A stretch of DNA of 64,000 nucleotides from Symbiodinium natans (GCA_905221605.1 CAJNDS010002277.1:384695-448694); one strand, 5' to 3'; counted from the stretch's first letter, positions 18,380 through 27,406 are shown. The notes: generated by a model from the letters alone, not told the origin. Translations and numbers: made by a program.

Positions 18380-18890
18380 TGCCTATGTGACAACAACAAA
18401 CAATAAGAAAACAGTAGCATTAACAATAAGAGCAATAGAAAGAATGCTAAACAAAATGCAAATCACCGTAACAGTAGTAATCGAAAAAAATAAAAGCAAT
18501 ATTGGCAACAACCATCGAGATCAAAATATCTGTTGCAAGCTTGAGTATCTTGATGCAAGTAGTAGTAAGAATAGTACTGGTGACTATGATCTTCATCATA
18601 AATCGTAACAATATTGTTAATCGAAATATTGGTATACAACACCAGCCATAACGGTCATGAATCATGGCAATGCAGAGTAATAACAGCCATGATAAAAGAG
18701 GCAAGAACAGAATAACAATAAAAAATACTACTGACACTAGTAAGTATAGCAGTGCTAAATATAGCAGTAATAGAAGTAATGACAATCAAAAGCCTAAATT
18801 CAAATACACTGGTAATAACAAAATGATACCCGCAGCAGTAAGCACAATAATAACGACAAACGTGACTACAGAAATATGTAAAAAATGTAC
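18380..18890. other. A-rich island
   Basis: Degenerate AAT/AAC/TAG-rich sequence such as AACAATAAGAGCAATAG. A 112-codon leucine-rich - ORF across it is a composition artefact. Confidence 0.6.
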
Positions 18891-18892
18891 CG

Positions 18893-19057
18893 ACTTTGCG
18901 CGATCAAGATTGACCCCCTCAACCCTTCGTTTCTGTGCCGGAGCCATTGGCGCACTTGATGACTCCATGTGTATGCACCCTGTCCTCCGTGATAACCTCG
19001 GGAACACAAAGTTCAAGCGCTCTTCACAAAAAATCTCACATGTTAATGGACTAGGAT
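18893..19057 (+). CDS. Coding-like island cut by an F2/array insertion
   Basis: Reads CTDFARSRLTPSTLRFCAGA then IGALDDSMCMHPVLRDNLGN and KFKRSSQKISHVNG. Its last ~24 bp are duplicated at 19253-19276 beyond the insertion, where the frame continues HVHGLRLQPTADP to TGA. Confidence 0.4.
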
Positions 19058-19244
19058 TGGGATGTTCCCCCTTCTACGAACAGTCCTGGATAGGGGTTTT
19101 TCCTAACAGTCCTTGATAGGGATTTTAGTCCCCCCCAGTCATAATCCCTGTTAAGGACTGTTCGTAGAAGGGGGAACATCCCCAAAACCCTAAACCCTAA
19201 ACCCTAAACCCTAAACCCTAAACCCTAAACCCTAAACCCTAAAC
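19058..19244. mobile_element. F2 element joined to a CCCTAAA array
   Basis: TTGGGATGTTCCCCCTTC to GAAGGGGGAACATCCCC (about 19058-19182), then 8 heptamers to 19244. The pair is flanked by a ~24-bp direct repeat. Confidence 0.8.
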
Positions 19245-19280
19245 CTCACATGACTCACATGTTCATGGACTAAGATTGCA

Positions 19281-19373
19281 ACCGACAGCCGACCCATGAA
19301 CTGCTCCTTTGTGAAGGTTCGGCCATCAGGTGCCATTGTCCCCATACGGGCCTCAGATGTGCTACTATCTTAG
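19281..19373 (+). CDS. Candidate terminal exon
   Basis: TDSRPMNCSFVKVRPSGAIV then PIRASDVLLS and TAG (19371-19373). Confidence 0.35.
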   Translation, partial: TDSRPMNCSFVKVRPSGAIVPIRASDVLLS

Positions 19374-19455
19374 GGTTTAGGGTTTAGGGTTTTGGGGTTT
19401 TTGGGTTTAGGGTGTAGGGTTTGGGGTTTAGAGTTTAGGGTTTAGGGTTTAGGGG

Positions 19456-19593
19456 AAGTTTGGCGCGGAGATGCCTAGACTTTACCATTCAGGGGCGTTC
19501 GGCATTTAGTTCAGCTGCAACGGGAGCGCCTTGTTTACTCGAGCTTTGCGTGGCCACTTCACATCATGCCAGATCGGCTCTAAAATAACATAA
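19456..19593 (+). CDS. Candidate exons with in-frame TAG
   Basis: KFGAEMPRLYHSGAFGI, TAG, then FSCNGSALFTRALRGHFTSC and TAA at 19591. GGCATTTAG before TTC may be an acceptor, which would explain the stop. Confidence 0.3.
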
Positions 19594-19914
19594 ACAGCCC
19601 AGTGCCCATGCAAGGTAGCCGTTTCGTTTCTCTGCTGTTCGCTGCACACAAGAAAACCCAACAAAAAGGCAGAAAAAAGAGGAAACTCGAAAGAAAGCCT
19701 AAATCGTAAGCCCTAAACCCTAAGTCCTAAACCCTGTGTTGGAGACCCTTTGGACCTGTTGCCTTTGTTTCTGTGCCTTTGGAACCTGGGACTACGTTTC
19801 AGTATATCCAAAGCTAGCAAAGAAGCTCGGGCTGCAAGATCGCCGCGCAGGGGGTTGTCCTATCTTAGGGACCGCACGTGTATCTGTGTGTGTGCATATG
19901 AATGTGAATGTAAA

Positions 19915-20050
19915 ACCGTATAATATATATAGTATATGTGTGTTGATACATACATATATATGTATAGACATATATGTACATACAGACATGTGTATATACA
20001 TATATATATATATATATATATACATCTATATATATATATATATATACATA
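19915..20050. repeat. TA/TG microsatellite
   Basis: TATATATA, TATGTACATA and TGTGTG runs. Confidence 0.9.
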
Positions 20051-20131
20051 GAGTTTCCATCTTCGCAACTGACAGGGCCATAGGTGTATACATGGACTCC
20101 TTGCAGCAAGAACCCTGAAGCTTCTTATTTT

Positions 20132-20228
20132 GGGATGTTCCCCCTTATACCAACAGCCCGTAATAGGAAGAAGACTAGGGGGCACTCGAATCCATTTAAC
20201 GAGCTGTTAGTATAAGGGGGAACATCAC
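20132..20228. mobile_element. F2 TIR element
   Basis: GGGATGTTCCCCCTTATACC to GTATAAGGGGGAACATCAC. Confidence 0.8.
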
Positions 20229-20367
20229 AACTCTGACCCTGAACATGCTCAAAGCCCCTACACCCTAGTTGAAGGGCCGTGGATACTTGCAGGTAGGGCC
20301 GAGGCGATTGTCTTTACAATCACGAGTAAACCAGCCATGGAACTTCTGGTACATGCCCTGAACTACT

Positions 20368-20414
20368 GTTTGCTTAAGAGCCCCCCCCAACAAAAACAAA
20401 CAAATACACATTTC

Positions 20415-20445
<31 letters not shown>

Positions 20446-20512
20446 GTACTAAGAACCCCTACATTTCCCTCATAAGGCAGAATACTCTCATTCTTTGGGG
20501 GGGGGAGATTCG
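20368..20512. mobile_element. F7-related element with TA microsatellite inside
   Basis: TTGCTTAAGAGCCCCCCCC at left; internal relic of the ATTTCCCTCATAAGG core and a G-run at right; TA repeat at 20416-20446. Confidence 0.5.
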
Positions 20513-20598
20513 TCATCTAATAGTTGCAAAACCTCCAAGGTGCCCAATGGCGTGCCATTGTCCATCTTCGATGAACGACTACCACCTTCTTAATCCTG

Positions 20599-20705
20599 GT
20601 AGCCCAGTGACCATATTATAATAAGGGCACCTTTTTTTGGGTTGGTTACTTTGTAAGGGAACCTGAAACCAAACAAAGGGAAAAGGGCACCACTGGGTTA
20701 CCAAG
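20599..20705 (+). mobile_element. F3 TIR element
   Basis: CTG|GTAGCCCAGTGACC to TGGGTTACCAAG|, GT-AG. Host frame not resolved (all phases hit a stop soon after). Confidence 0.75.
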
Positions 20706-20711
20706 TAATCT

Positions 20712-20769
20712 AGGGGCCTGAATAATCAGAATACGCTTTTAGGGGCCTGAATAATCAGAATACGCTTTT
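20712..20769 (+). repeat. 29-bp tandem duplication
   Basis: AGGGGCCTGAATAATCAGAA and the following nine bases occur twice head to tail. Confidence 0.9.
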
Positions 20770-21189
20770 CGGGGTTATTCTGGTATACTTACAAAGGAAC
20801 CACAAAGGAATATTACTACGACTTATATTAATCTAATAGTAGCAACAGAAGACGAGGCGCAGTTTCCGGATGGAACCGGTGCCATCTCCCAAAAGCTGGT
20901 GCCTGCAATCCGCCCACCGTCTTCTCACAAAGGGGGCTTTGCGCAGGGTGTAGGTTTACGGCTTTGGGCTTTTTACAGTTTAGGGCTTAGGGTTTAGGGG
21001 TTAGGGTTCAGGGTTGATTTGTTTGTGGCCCATGCGAATGATGTAGGGGGCCGTTTACTAAGTTGTGTAAACCCAAACCCTGATCCTGAAAACATGAAAA
21101 CAACAAAAACGACAAACAGCGAAGAACCAATAAGACCGAGGCCTACAAGCGGCCCTACAGCCAGAAAGATTGGGTTTAGGGTTTAGGGT

Positions 21190-21221
<32 letters not shown>

Positions 21222-21697
21222 GGTTCAGGGTTTAGGGTTCAGGGTTTAGGGTGAAGGTCCTACGCAGGAAGATTCATTTGTACTAAAAACTGGGGTTATG
21301 AGCACGGCAGCTACGAGTAGAATTCGCTATAGCTTACTTTAGGGTGCGTCTCAGCCTGTTTAAGACTTACTTACCACTACCCGTGGACGCCCATAAGTCC
21401 GAAACCCTAAACTCTAAACCCCTCGCCTCGCGGGGGCCCCTCACCCAAGTAAAGACCTAAAGCTTGCAACCACGACTGCGCGCCTTTCAAACGTCCAAAC
21501 TGTGGCTCCCCAAGGGTTCTGCGTCGTTTTGGAGCTTTCGGGGCTGTTCCCTAAACCCCAAACCCTAAACCCTAAACCCTAACCCCTAAACCCTAAACCC
21601 TACACCCTCCCAAAACCCTAAACCCTTTCTTTCGGGAACCTGAGGTGAGGCAGCCATGGATCTACGCTTTCAGGGCTTTGGGATTCTTATCTACTAT

Positions 21698-21833
21698 TTG
21701 CTTAAGAACTCCGCCCCCCCCCCCCCCCCCCCCCCCGCCCCCCCAAAAAAAATAAAAAAGTAAGAATCCTTATATTGCCCTTAACAAGGAAGACCATTTC
21801 TATGATTTGGGGGGGGGGGGGGTTCTTAAGCAA
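21698..21833. mobile_element. F7 TIR element
   Basis: TGCTTAAGAACTCCGCCCCC to GGGGGGTTCTTAAGCA with the core CTTATATTGCCCTTAACAAG. Confidence 0.8.
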
Positions 21834-21897
21834 TACCCTAAACCCTAAACCCTAAACCCTAAACCCTAAACCCTGAACCCTAAACCCTAAACCGTTA

Positions 21898-21997
21898 TAC
21901 GGTGGGTCCCCGAAGCCGCATTCATCTGCCGGGCCTGTGCCACGTCGCGAGGCCTTGAGGACTCAAGCACCGGCACGGAGGCGTCGACTTGACCCTG
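21898..21997 (+). CDS. Candidate exon upstream of the 22.1-kb gene
   Basis: YGGSPKPHSSAGPVPRREAL then RTQAPARRRRLDP, ending CTG|GTTCAGGG. Phase to the next exon does not match with the obvious acceptor. Confidence 0.35.
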
Positions 21998-22111
21998 GTT
22001 CAGGGTTTAGGGTTTAGGGTTTAGGGTTTAGGGTTTAGGGTTTAGGGTTCAGGGTTCAGGGTTTAGTGTCTTAGGGTTTAGGGTTTTGGGGTTTGAGGGT
22101 TTGAGGTTTAG

Positions 22112-22218
22112 GGTTGTTAAGGCTTTGGGTATAGCGTTTCAAACCAAACCCCTACTGAGCACTAGAGGGCACCTGGCGCCTGAAGCACTGAGGTTTGGTG
22201 GTTGGGAGCTTCTTAGAG
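22112..22218 (+). CDS. Three-exon gene, exon 1 (first seen)
   Basis: After GGTTTAG reads VVKALGIAFQTKPLLSTRGH then LAPEALRFGGWELLR, ending with one spare base at donor GTTCATGGGTCG of an F1 element. Joining at CCTCCAAG (22327) keeps the frame. An upstream start exon is expected but not identified. Confidence 0.6.
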
Positions 22219-22327
22219 GTTCATGGGTCGTTATAAGTGGGGCTATAAGTAGGGCGACTATGATTAGAACTAGCTATAACCTTGTTTAGGGTACTTAGAA
22301 CCCCATAGCTAACCATGAACCTCCAAG
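22219..22327 (+). mobile_element. F1 element acting as intron 1
   Basis: GTTCATGGGTCG to CATGAACCTCCAAG. Here the usual terminal TAG is TTG, and the AG of CCAAG serves as acceptor. Confidence 0.65.
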
Positions 22328-22533
22328 TTGGGTCTTACCGACAAACAGCTTTGGGGGCCCGTGCATGGAAGCGTCCTAATGTAGCGCGTTCGCTCTCGTT
22401 CGATGGGCCGAAGAAATTAGTACCTCTCAAGGAGAAGATCGCACGCCTCTACTTTCATGCGGACTTCCAGCCTACAAGTCTATTTGATGATGGACGTCCT
22501 AAACCATATGTAGCTCAACGCCCTAACTTATAC
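22328..22533 (+). CDS. Three-exon gene, exon 2
   Basis: 206 nt with no stop in one frame while all - frames close. Reads GSYRQTALGARAWKRPNVAR then SLSFDGPKKLVPLKEKIARL and YFHADFQPTSLFDDGRPKPY, ending TAC|GTAGGG on a codon boundary. Charged, soluble-looking; no family recognised. Confidence 0.65.
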
Positions 22534-22628
22534 GTAGGGTTGTATGTGCCCTAAATACGGTTCTGACCAGCAATATGTACAGCTACCCTACTTATTCCCC
22601 CACTTATAACAACCCATGAACCTCCAAG
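22534..22628 (+). mobile_element. Truncated F1 acting as intron 2
   Basis: GTAGGGTTGTATGTGCCC at left, interior and right end ACCCATGAACCTCCAAG| of F1; the outer left TIR is missing. Confidence 0.55.
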
Positions 22629-22715
22629 CAACCTTTACACTGTAAACCCTCCTGCCTGTGCACCCACTGGAACGGGCCCTTTGATACACTCATCATTCTC
22701 CGGCGCCGGAAGTAG
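22629..22715 (+). CDS. Three-exon gene, terminal exon
   Basis: Phase 0 entry: QPLHCKPSCLCTHWNGPFDT then LIILRRRK and TAG (22713-22715). Basic C-terminus. Confidence 0.6.
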   Translation, partial: QPLHCKPSCLCTHWNGPFDTLIILRRRK

Positions 22716-22730
22716 GCTTCCCTCGGAGCG

Positions 22731-22848
22731 GTTTAGGGTTTAGGGTTTAGGGTTTAGGGTTTAGGGTTTAGGGTTTAGGGTTTAGGGTTTAGGGTTTAGG
22801 GTTTAGGGTTTAGGGTTTAGGGTTTAGGGTTTAGGGTTTAGGGTTTAG
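22731..22848 (+). repeat. TTTAGGG array, about 16 units
   Basis: Perfect, then three GGGGTATC units. Confidence 0.95.
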
Positions 22849-23121
22849 GGGTATCGGGGTATCGGGGTATCGGGGCATTAGGGTTCAGGGCTTCGCTGAG
22901 TAGCTCGGACTGAGCTGTGCTTCAAGCTCGCTATGTATGAATAGGCTCAGCTCCCTTATCAAAAAGGTTCCGCAGTAAAAGTTATGCGAAAGAACCGAGG
23001 GCTTAGGTTCGGGCTAAGGCTTTGGAGACACACGTGTGTGTCGAGAGCGCGTACTTGCCCTACCTAAACCCTAAACCCTAAACCCTAAACCCGAAACCCT
23101 AAACCCTAAACCCTAAACCCT

Positions 23122-23400
23122 ACGCAGTCTCTTAAAGCAACCTTGGGGCTCCAAATTCCCAAGTTCCCCACTTGGAGCCAGTGAGCTTTAGCCCTGAAGT
23201 CGTGAGGACTCAGAACTCGATAGTTGCCGGGAGAGGCTCGGGCTTTGGGGCGGATTCCGAAGCCCCAAACCACACTGTGACGTCCTAGACCCTGGAGGCA
23301 GCGATCTTCAAGAAGTCGCATGACATGTCGGGCTTGGCGCGCGTCTTTTACCCCCTTACGCCGTGAAGACCTCGCTCTGTGACCGAAGGGCACAGGGAAT
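23122..23400. other. Coding-like, strand unresolved
   Basis: A - frame of 115 codons (23106-23453, KGVKDARQARHVMRLLEDRC within) overlaps shorter + frames. Confidence 0.3.
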
Positions 23401-23535
23401 ATGGAGAAGCAGGAACAGCAGATTGAGATCCATCGACGAAACCATTGCGCCATAGCTCACGAGGTCGCCGCGGTAAAGGAGGTACTTCAGACGACCAGTT
23501 CAGTGGGAGGTCGAGACTTGCCCCGCTTACCCTGA
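23401..23535 (+). CDS. Small ORF, 44 codons
   Basis: MEKQEQQIEIHRRNHCAIAH then EVAAVKEVLQTTSSVGGRDL and PRLP, TGA at 23533; in-frame TGA upstream at 23380. Coiled-coil-like N-terminal half. Confidence 0.45.
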   Translation: MEKQEQQIEIHRRNHCAIAHEVAAVKEVLQTTSSVGGRDLPRLP

Positions 23536-23721
23536 TCATGGCGACGAAACTTCTGACGTGCCCCGTAAGCGAGGCGCACTCCGAGGGTTGAGAAGCTCTC
23601 GAAACCATGGTCCCTTTTCGGGTGCCCTAACTACAAGGCTCTGTTTTCATAAGAGCCCCGAAAGGTACCCAGAATTTAGAGAAACCCCCCCCCCCTATTG
23701 GACTTATCCAGTCGGCGGAGG

Positions 23722-24310
23722 CTATGTTTGTAGTAAAGATTTCGATCCGTCCGCTTCTTTAGCAGCTGGTTTGCCCTGCCGCCGATTCAGCAACTGCCTC
23801 ATGGAATCTTGCAGCCTCTGCTTTTCCTTGCGAACCAGGGCATTGAGGTAGGCACGCAAATGCCCGGGGCAAAAAAAAGTGTCGAAGACTTCACTGCCAG
23901 CAACGTCATCAAGGACCACCTGCTTCGGCCTGCCACATTGATGGCGTGCAGGCCAGCACAGCCTGTTGGGACCCGGGCGAGATTTAGTCGGTCAAGTTCT
24001 GCTTCTCCTGTTCTCACTGAAGGGAAGGATCAGTCTGATGGAACGTCTTGCGAGAATTCATCTTCCGTCCTGTGCACTGGAACTCTTCAGCCAGTCCAAC
24101 GCGAGCTGGAGCGTCACGGCAGATGGAAGGAACATGCTGCCAGATCGAAGCATCTCCATCGCACCGTTTTCATCCACACCTGCACTGAAGATAGGAACAG
24201 GGAATATCCTGCAACTAAGTCGGGCGGCTAGCCCAAAAAAAATGCAAAAAAACATTCTGCAAATTGCTACGAGTCCCCTGATGCTTGCCCCGATGTTGTC
24301 TGAAAATTAA
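23722..24310. pseudogene. Coding-like block with frames on both strands
   Basis: - strand 23722-23919 reads AYLNALVRKEKQRLQDSMRQ, convincing as protein, with further - frames upstream in other phases. + strand frames of 140 codons (23809-24231) and 114 codons (23966-24310) overlap. Best read as a frameshifted gene fragment, strand undecided. Confidence 0.35.
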
Positions 24311-24317
24311 AGACTAG

Positions 24318-24385
24318 AGTTTGGACGGCGGATGCCGCTGAGGACAGCACTGACAACCCGGATGCCAGATTCCTCGATCTCAGGA
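24318..24385 (+). CDS. Exon before an F9 intron
   Basis: VWTADAAEDSTDNPDARFLD then LR, one spare A at donor GTACCTATAC. Confidence 0.5.
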
Positions 24386-24528
24386 GTACCTATACTCCCC
24401 TTAGAACCTCAATAAAAAAAAAGTATTTCTAATATACTCTTGGTTTTAATATCAACAAAAATAAAAAATATTGATAATATACTCTTGGGTTTAATTAAAA
24501 CAAAAATTAAAGAAAAACAATTTCCAAG
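24386..24528 (+). mobile_element. F9 element as candidate intron
   Basis: GTACCTATACTCCCCTTAG to CAATTTCCAAG, with the core ATATACTCTTGG duplicated inside; GT-AG. Confidence 0.6.
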
Positions 24529-24640
24529 GAAGATGGAGGAGTACCACTTCTTGGGGTCGACTCTGGCTGCAGCGCCAGGAAAGGCAGGAAGCGGTTCCTG
24601 GACCACTTCACCTAGCCGCGGAGGGCAGAATCTTTGGGGG
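24529..24640 (+). CDS. Exon after the F9 intron
   Basis: With the spare A the phase-matched frame reads RWRSTTSWGRLWLQRQERQE then AVPGPLHLAAEGRIFGG, up to donor GTTTAGGG. A different frame (EYHFLGSTLAAAPGKAGSGS) is also open. Confidence 0.45.
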
Positions 24641-24782
24641 GTTTAGGGTTTACGGTTTAGGGTTTAGGGTTTAGGGTTTAGGGTTTAGGGTTTAGGGTTT
24701 CGGGTTTCGAGGGTTCAGGATTCAGGGCTTAAGGGGGTTGAGGCCTATAGGGCCTGGAATCCCCAAAGCCTTGCAGGCCTAG

Positions 24783-25107
24783 AGTGAAAGTCGCGAGACG
24801 CGGTATAACTACGGGCACCTTAAACCCCAAAAGAGCCCTGAAGCAACAAAAACTAGACGGCTGGACAAGCATCGAAACTTGCTGGTGCGTAAGAGGGTGC
24901 GGAGGAGTGAAGATAGGTACAGCAAGCCCCAACTAAATCGTATCTACACTCCCGAGACCCGAAAGCGTCGTCCATCCAGACACGCAAGGTCGAAACCTAA
25001 AGACCCCAACCTCAACCTACTGGTAGCAACCCTGTCGGTACTGAAGTCCGGGAGTCCGATAGCCCCGGCATCCGAATATCCTGCGCCGAATCCCCCCTAC
25101 TTGGAGG
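24783..25107 (+). CDS. Long exon, about 108 codons open
   Basis: Contains KSPEATKTRRLDKHRNLLVR then KRVRRSEDRYSKPQLNRIYT, TRKRRPSRHARSKPKDPNLN and LLVATLSVLKSGSPIAPASE, ending TTGGAG|GTTCATGG of an F1 element on a codon boundary. Very basic in the first two thirds, as in nucleic-acid-binding or ribosomal-type proteins (inference). A 47-codon - frame is open too. Confidence 0.5.
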
Positions 25108-25238
25108 TTCATGGGTAGCTATAAGTGGCGTTATAAGCTTTAAGTAGGGTATCTCTTAGTCTAACTGGATATATCCTTATGTAGGGTACTCATCACCCTT
25201 CTTCTAAGTGCCCTAAGCGAAACCTCAAAGTAAACTAG
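25098..25238 (+). mobile_element. F1 element, decayed right end
   Basis: CTACTTGGAGGTTCATGGGT at left; right end decayed to AAACCTCAAAGTAAACTAG. Confidence 0.6.
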
Positions 25239-25246
25239 ACCCCTGA

Positions 25247-25341
25247 ATGCCTTGCCTCAAGGATGCCCGGATGGCCAGCGGGGAGCAGTGCCTGAACGTC
25301 CGAGAGGGGGGCCGCAAGCTTCGCCTGACGGGGAGCCTACG
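25247..25341 (+). CDS. Exon 1 of a candidate two-exon gene
   Basis: ATG at 25247: MPCLKDARMASGEQCLNVRE then GGRKLRLTGSL with two spare bases at donor GTTTGGGG. Competing reading: after CTAG at 25238 the frame TPECLASRMPGWPAGSSA continues the previous exon to a TGA. Confidence 0.4.
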
Positions 25342-25491
25342 GTTTGGGGTTTAGGGTTTAGGGTTTCATGGGTAGTTCTAAGTAGGGTGATAAGATAAGT
25401 ACCCTACATAAGGTTATATAGCCAGCTCTACTGAGAGATGCCCTACTTACAGTATAGACCCACTTCTAACTACCCGTGAACCTCCAAGTAG
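25342..25491 (+). mobile_element. Array plus F1 as one candidate intron
   Basis: A short TTTAGGG run supplies the donor, and F1 (TTTCATGGGTAG to CCGTGAACCTCCAAGTAG) supplies the acceptor. Confidence 0.55.
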
Positions 25492-25620
25492 GAAGGGTCG
25501 CAGGGTTCAGTTGCCGCTGAATGTCTGGGTTGGAACAGGGAGGCATTCAGGAGCTTCCAAAAGCACGCCGAAGCCTCTCAACTGCTCCAAACCCTACACC
25601 CTAAACCCTAGACCCTAGAA
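25492..25620 (+). CDS. Exon 2 of a candidate two-exon gene
   Basis: In phase with exon 1: KGRRVQLPLNVWVGTGRHSG then ASKSTPKPLNCS; translation would stop within the following CCCTAAA-type repeats. Confidence 0.45.
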
Positions 25621-25756
25621 CCTAAACCCGAAACCCCAAACCCGAAACCCCAAACCCGAAACCCGAAACCCGAAACCCTAAACCCTAAACCCTAAACCCT
25701 AAATCCTCCACCTCCTCCAGAAGCTCACGTCGGGCTGCCCTTGCAGGCGTCTCACC

Positions 25757-25813
25757 ATGATCGATACCGCCGGTCGGGAAGCCGAAATGCCTGACCAGCA
25801 CCCTCCCTTTGGG
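25757..25813 (+). CDS. First exon, 19 codons
   Basis: Acceptor-like CCCTTGCAG upstream, ATG at 25757, MIDTAGREAEMPDQHPPFG, donor GGG|GTTTAGGG at a codon boundary. Confidence 0.5.
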
Positions 25814-25849
25814 GTTTAGGGTTTAGGGTTTAGGGTTTAGGGTTTAGGT

Positions 25850-26050
25850 GAGTCGGGAATGAGGGAATGAGGTACCCTATATCCCCCTATACTAGGCTGC
25901 CCAGTAACCTAGGCTTAAAAAGGGTAACCTTTTTTTGCTTAAAGGGGTTTATAAGGGAACCTAAACCCCCAAAAAAGGGAATAAGGGAACTACTGGGCAT
26001 CCTAGTATATATACCTTTTAAGGGATGCTCATTCCCTCATTCCCTACCAG
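25850..26050 (+). mobile_element. F8 element with nested F3-like element
   Basis: GTGAGTCGGGAATGAGGGAA at left, CTCATTCCCTACCAG at right. Between them an F3-like core (CTGCCCAGTAACCTAGG to ACTACTGGGCATCCTAG). Confidence 0.7.
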
Positions 26051-26057
26051 CCAACAG

Positions 26058-26144
26058 CAAGTCTTTGTTGCTCAGATGCTTGAGGTTGGGGGAGACCGAA
26101 GTAGGCACTTCCCACGGGGACCTGAACAACAGGGTTCGGATTGA
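26058..26144 (+). CDS. Terminal exon
   Basis: Acceptor AGCCAACAG, phase 0: QVFVAQMLEVGGDRSRHFPR then GPEQQGSD and TGA (26142-26144). Joined with 25757-25813 it gives a 47-residue product. Confidence 0.5.
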   Translation, partial: QVFVAQMLEVGGDRSRHFPRGPEQQGSD

Positions 26145-26267
26145 TGGGTGGCTTCTCATGTAGTCAGTAGTCACGCCAAGTAGTGTCCACTTGGCAAGAA
26201 AGGAGCTGTAGAGAGTTAGTGCGATAAAACACCGCCATACGCCTGTGCCTTAAATCCCACATCCGCA

Positions 26268-26362
26268 GGCCCCCCAAAAAAAAAAAACAAATGTAAGAAA
26301 ATACTCCCTATACTGCCCTTGTAAGGAAGACTATCTTTTAAATTGTTTGGGGGGTTCTGATA
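26268..26362. mobile_element. F7 TIR element, short
   Basis: GGCCCCCCAAAAAA to TTTGGGGGGTTCTGATAAGC around core CCCTTGTAAGGAAGA. Confidence 0.65.
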
Positions 26363-26385
26363 AGCCGTAAGCCAATCGTAGCAGA

Positions 26386-26472
26386 AACCTAAACCCTAAA
26401 CCCTAAACCCTAAACCCTAAACCCTAAACCCTAAACCCTAAACCCTAAACCCTGAACCCTGAACCCTAAACC
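26386..26472 (-). repeat. CCCTAAA array, about 12 units
   Basis: Two CCCTGAA variants at the right. Confidence 0.95.
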
Positions 26473-26474
26473 AA

Positions 26475-26561
26475 CGGCTCAGTCCCGCCAAGCCAACCAA
26501 AGCCAGGCCTCTGGCCCGAGCCAGCTGCAAATTCCTCCACAAAGGTGAACATCCTGAAGCA
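26475..26561 (+). CDS. Candidate exon
   Basis: RLSPAKPTKARPLARASCKF then LHKGEHPEAW; possible donors AAAG|GTGAAC or the following array. Confidence 0.35.
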
Positions 26562-26712
26562 TGGGGTTTAGGGTTTAGGGTGTTTAGGGTTTAGGGTTTT
26601 TAGGATTTTTAGGGTTTTTAGGGTTTTTAGGATTTTTAGGGAGTTTAGGGTTTTTAGGGATTTTAGGGTTTTTAGGGTTTAGGGTTTTTAGGGTTTAGGG
26701 TTTAGGGTTTAG
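26562..26712 (+). repeat. TTTTTAGGG variant array
   Basis: Nine-base units GGGTTTTTA alternate with normal heptamers. Confidence 0.9.
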
Positions 26713-26827
26713 GGTTCTATCGACCTTGCGATCTTATAGGTTCGTGTGGGACAGCGAGGTGGGGGCACAGCGGCAAGGCAACAGTCGGAAGCTCGGAAGA
26801 CATGTGAAGGTCTCTATGAGACAATAA
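26713..26827 (+). CDS. Candidate exon
   Basis: VLSTLRSYRFVWDSEVGAQR then QGNSRKLGRHVKVSMRQ and TAA. A 67-codon - frame overlaps. Confidence 0.35.
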
Positions 26828-26985
26828 CGTACTGGCACATACGGGTACAAGAGTGTTCTTCCAAGACCTGAACTCGAATAACCCAGATTCGGATCCCTCG
26901 CAAGGAGTCGTGTCTTGCAAGGGCTTAGGGTTTAGGGTTTAGGGTTCAGGGTTTAGGGTTTAGAGGGTTTAGAGTTCAGGGTTTC

Positions 26986-27072
26986 GGCTTACGAGTCTCT
27001 TCCGTGGAGAACGCGAACAGAAACCCCGAGAAACTTGAACCGTGCAACTCGACAACTCGGCCCCCCCCCTGA
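26986..27072 (+). CDS. Candidate terminal exon
   Basis: GLRVSSVENANRNPEKLEPC then NSTTRPPP and TGA. Confidence 0.4.
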   Translation, partial: GLRVSSVENANRNPEKLEPCNSTTRPPP

Positions 27073-27089
27073 AACTCTAAAGCGCGCAC

Positions 27090-27199
27090 CGCCCTTAAAC
27101 CCTAAACCCTAAACCCTAAACCCTAAACCCTAAACCCTAAACCCTAAACCCTAAACCCTAAACCCTAAACCCTAAACCCTAAACCCTAAACCCTAAACC
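27090..27199 (-). repeat. CCCTAAA array, about 15 units
   Basis: Perfect heptamers. Confidence 0.95.
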
Positions 27200-27252
27200 C
27201 CCATATGCCTCAACTCACAGACCCCCAAACCCCAACGCCCTTGAACCCTGAA

Positions 27253-27330
27253 AGCCGAACTGCGAATGCTGGGCTGCCTGTGACTTCCGTGCCCACGCAC
27301 AGCGCACACAACCACGAAGCTGAACAAGAG
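27253..27330 (+). CDS. Exon part left of an array insertion
   Basis: SRTANAGLPVTSVPTHSAHN then HEAEQE. The same frame resumes after the array at 27403. Confidence 0.4.
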
Positions 27331-27331
27331 G

Positions 27332-27406
27332 GTTTAGGGTTTAGGGTTTAGGGTTTAGGGTTTAGGGTTTAGGGTTTAGGGTTTAGGGTTTAGGGTTTAG
27401 GGTTTG
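27332..27406 (+). repeat. TTTAGGG array flanked by a 21-bp duplication
   Basis: Direct repeats at 27311-27331 and 27407-27427 differ at two bases. Confidence 0.9.

Noticed and set aside
18447-18785. 112-codon leucine-rich membrane-like - ORF
   Set aside because: Antisense of A-rich degenerate trinucleotides.
6329-19509. In-frame TAG codons at 6329 and 19507 as evidence of a reassigned stop
   Set aside because: Both can be explained by TTTAG/TGTAG acceptor or donor positions, and other islands end properly at TAG.
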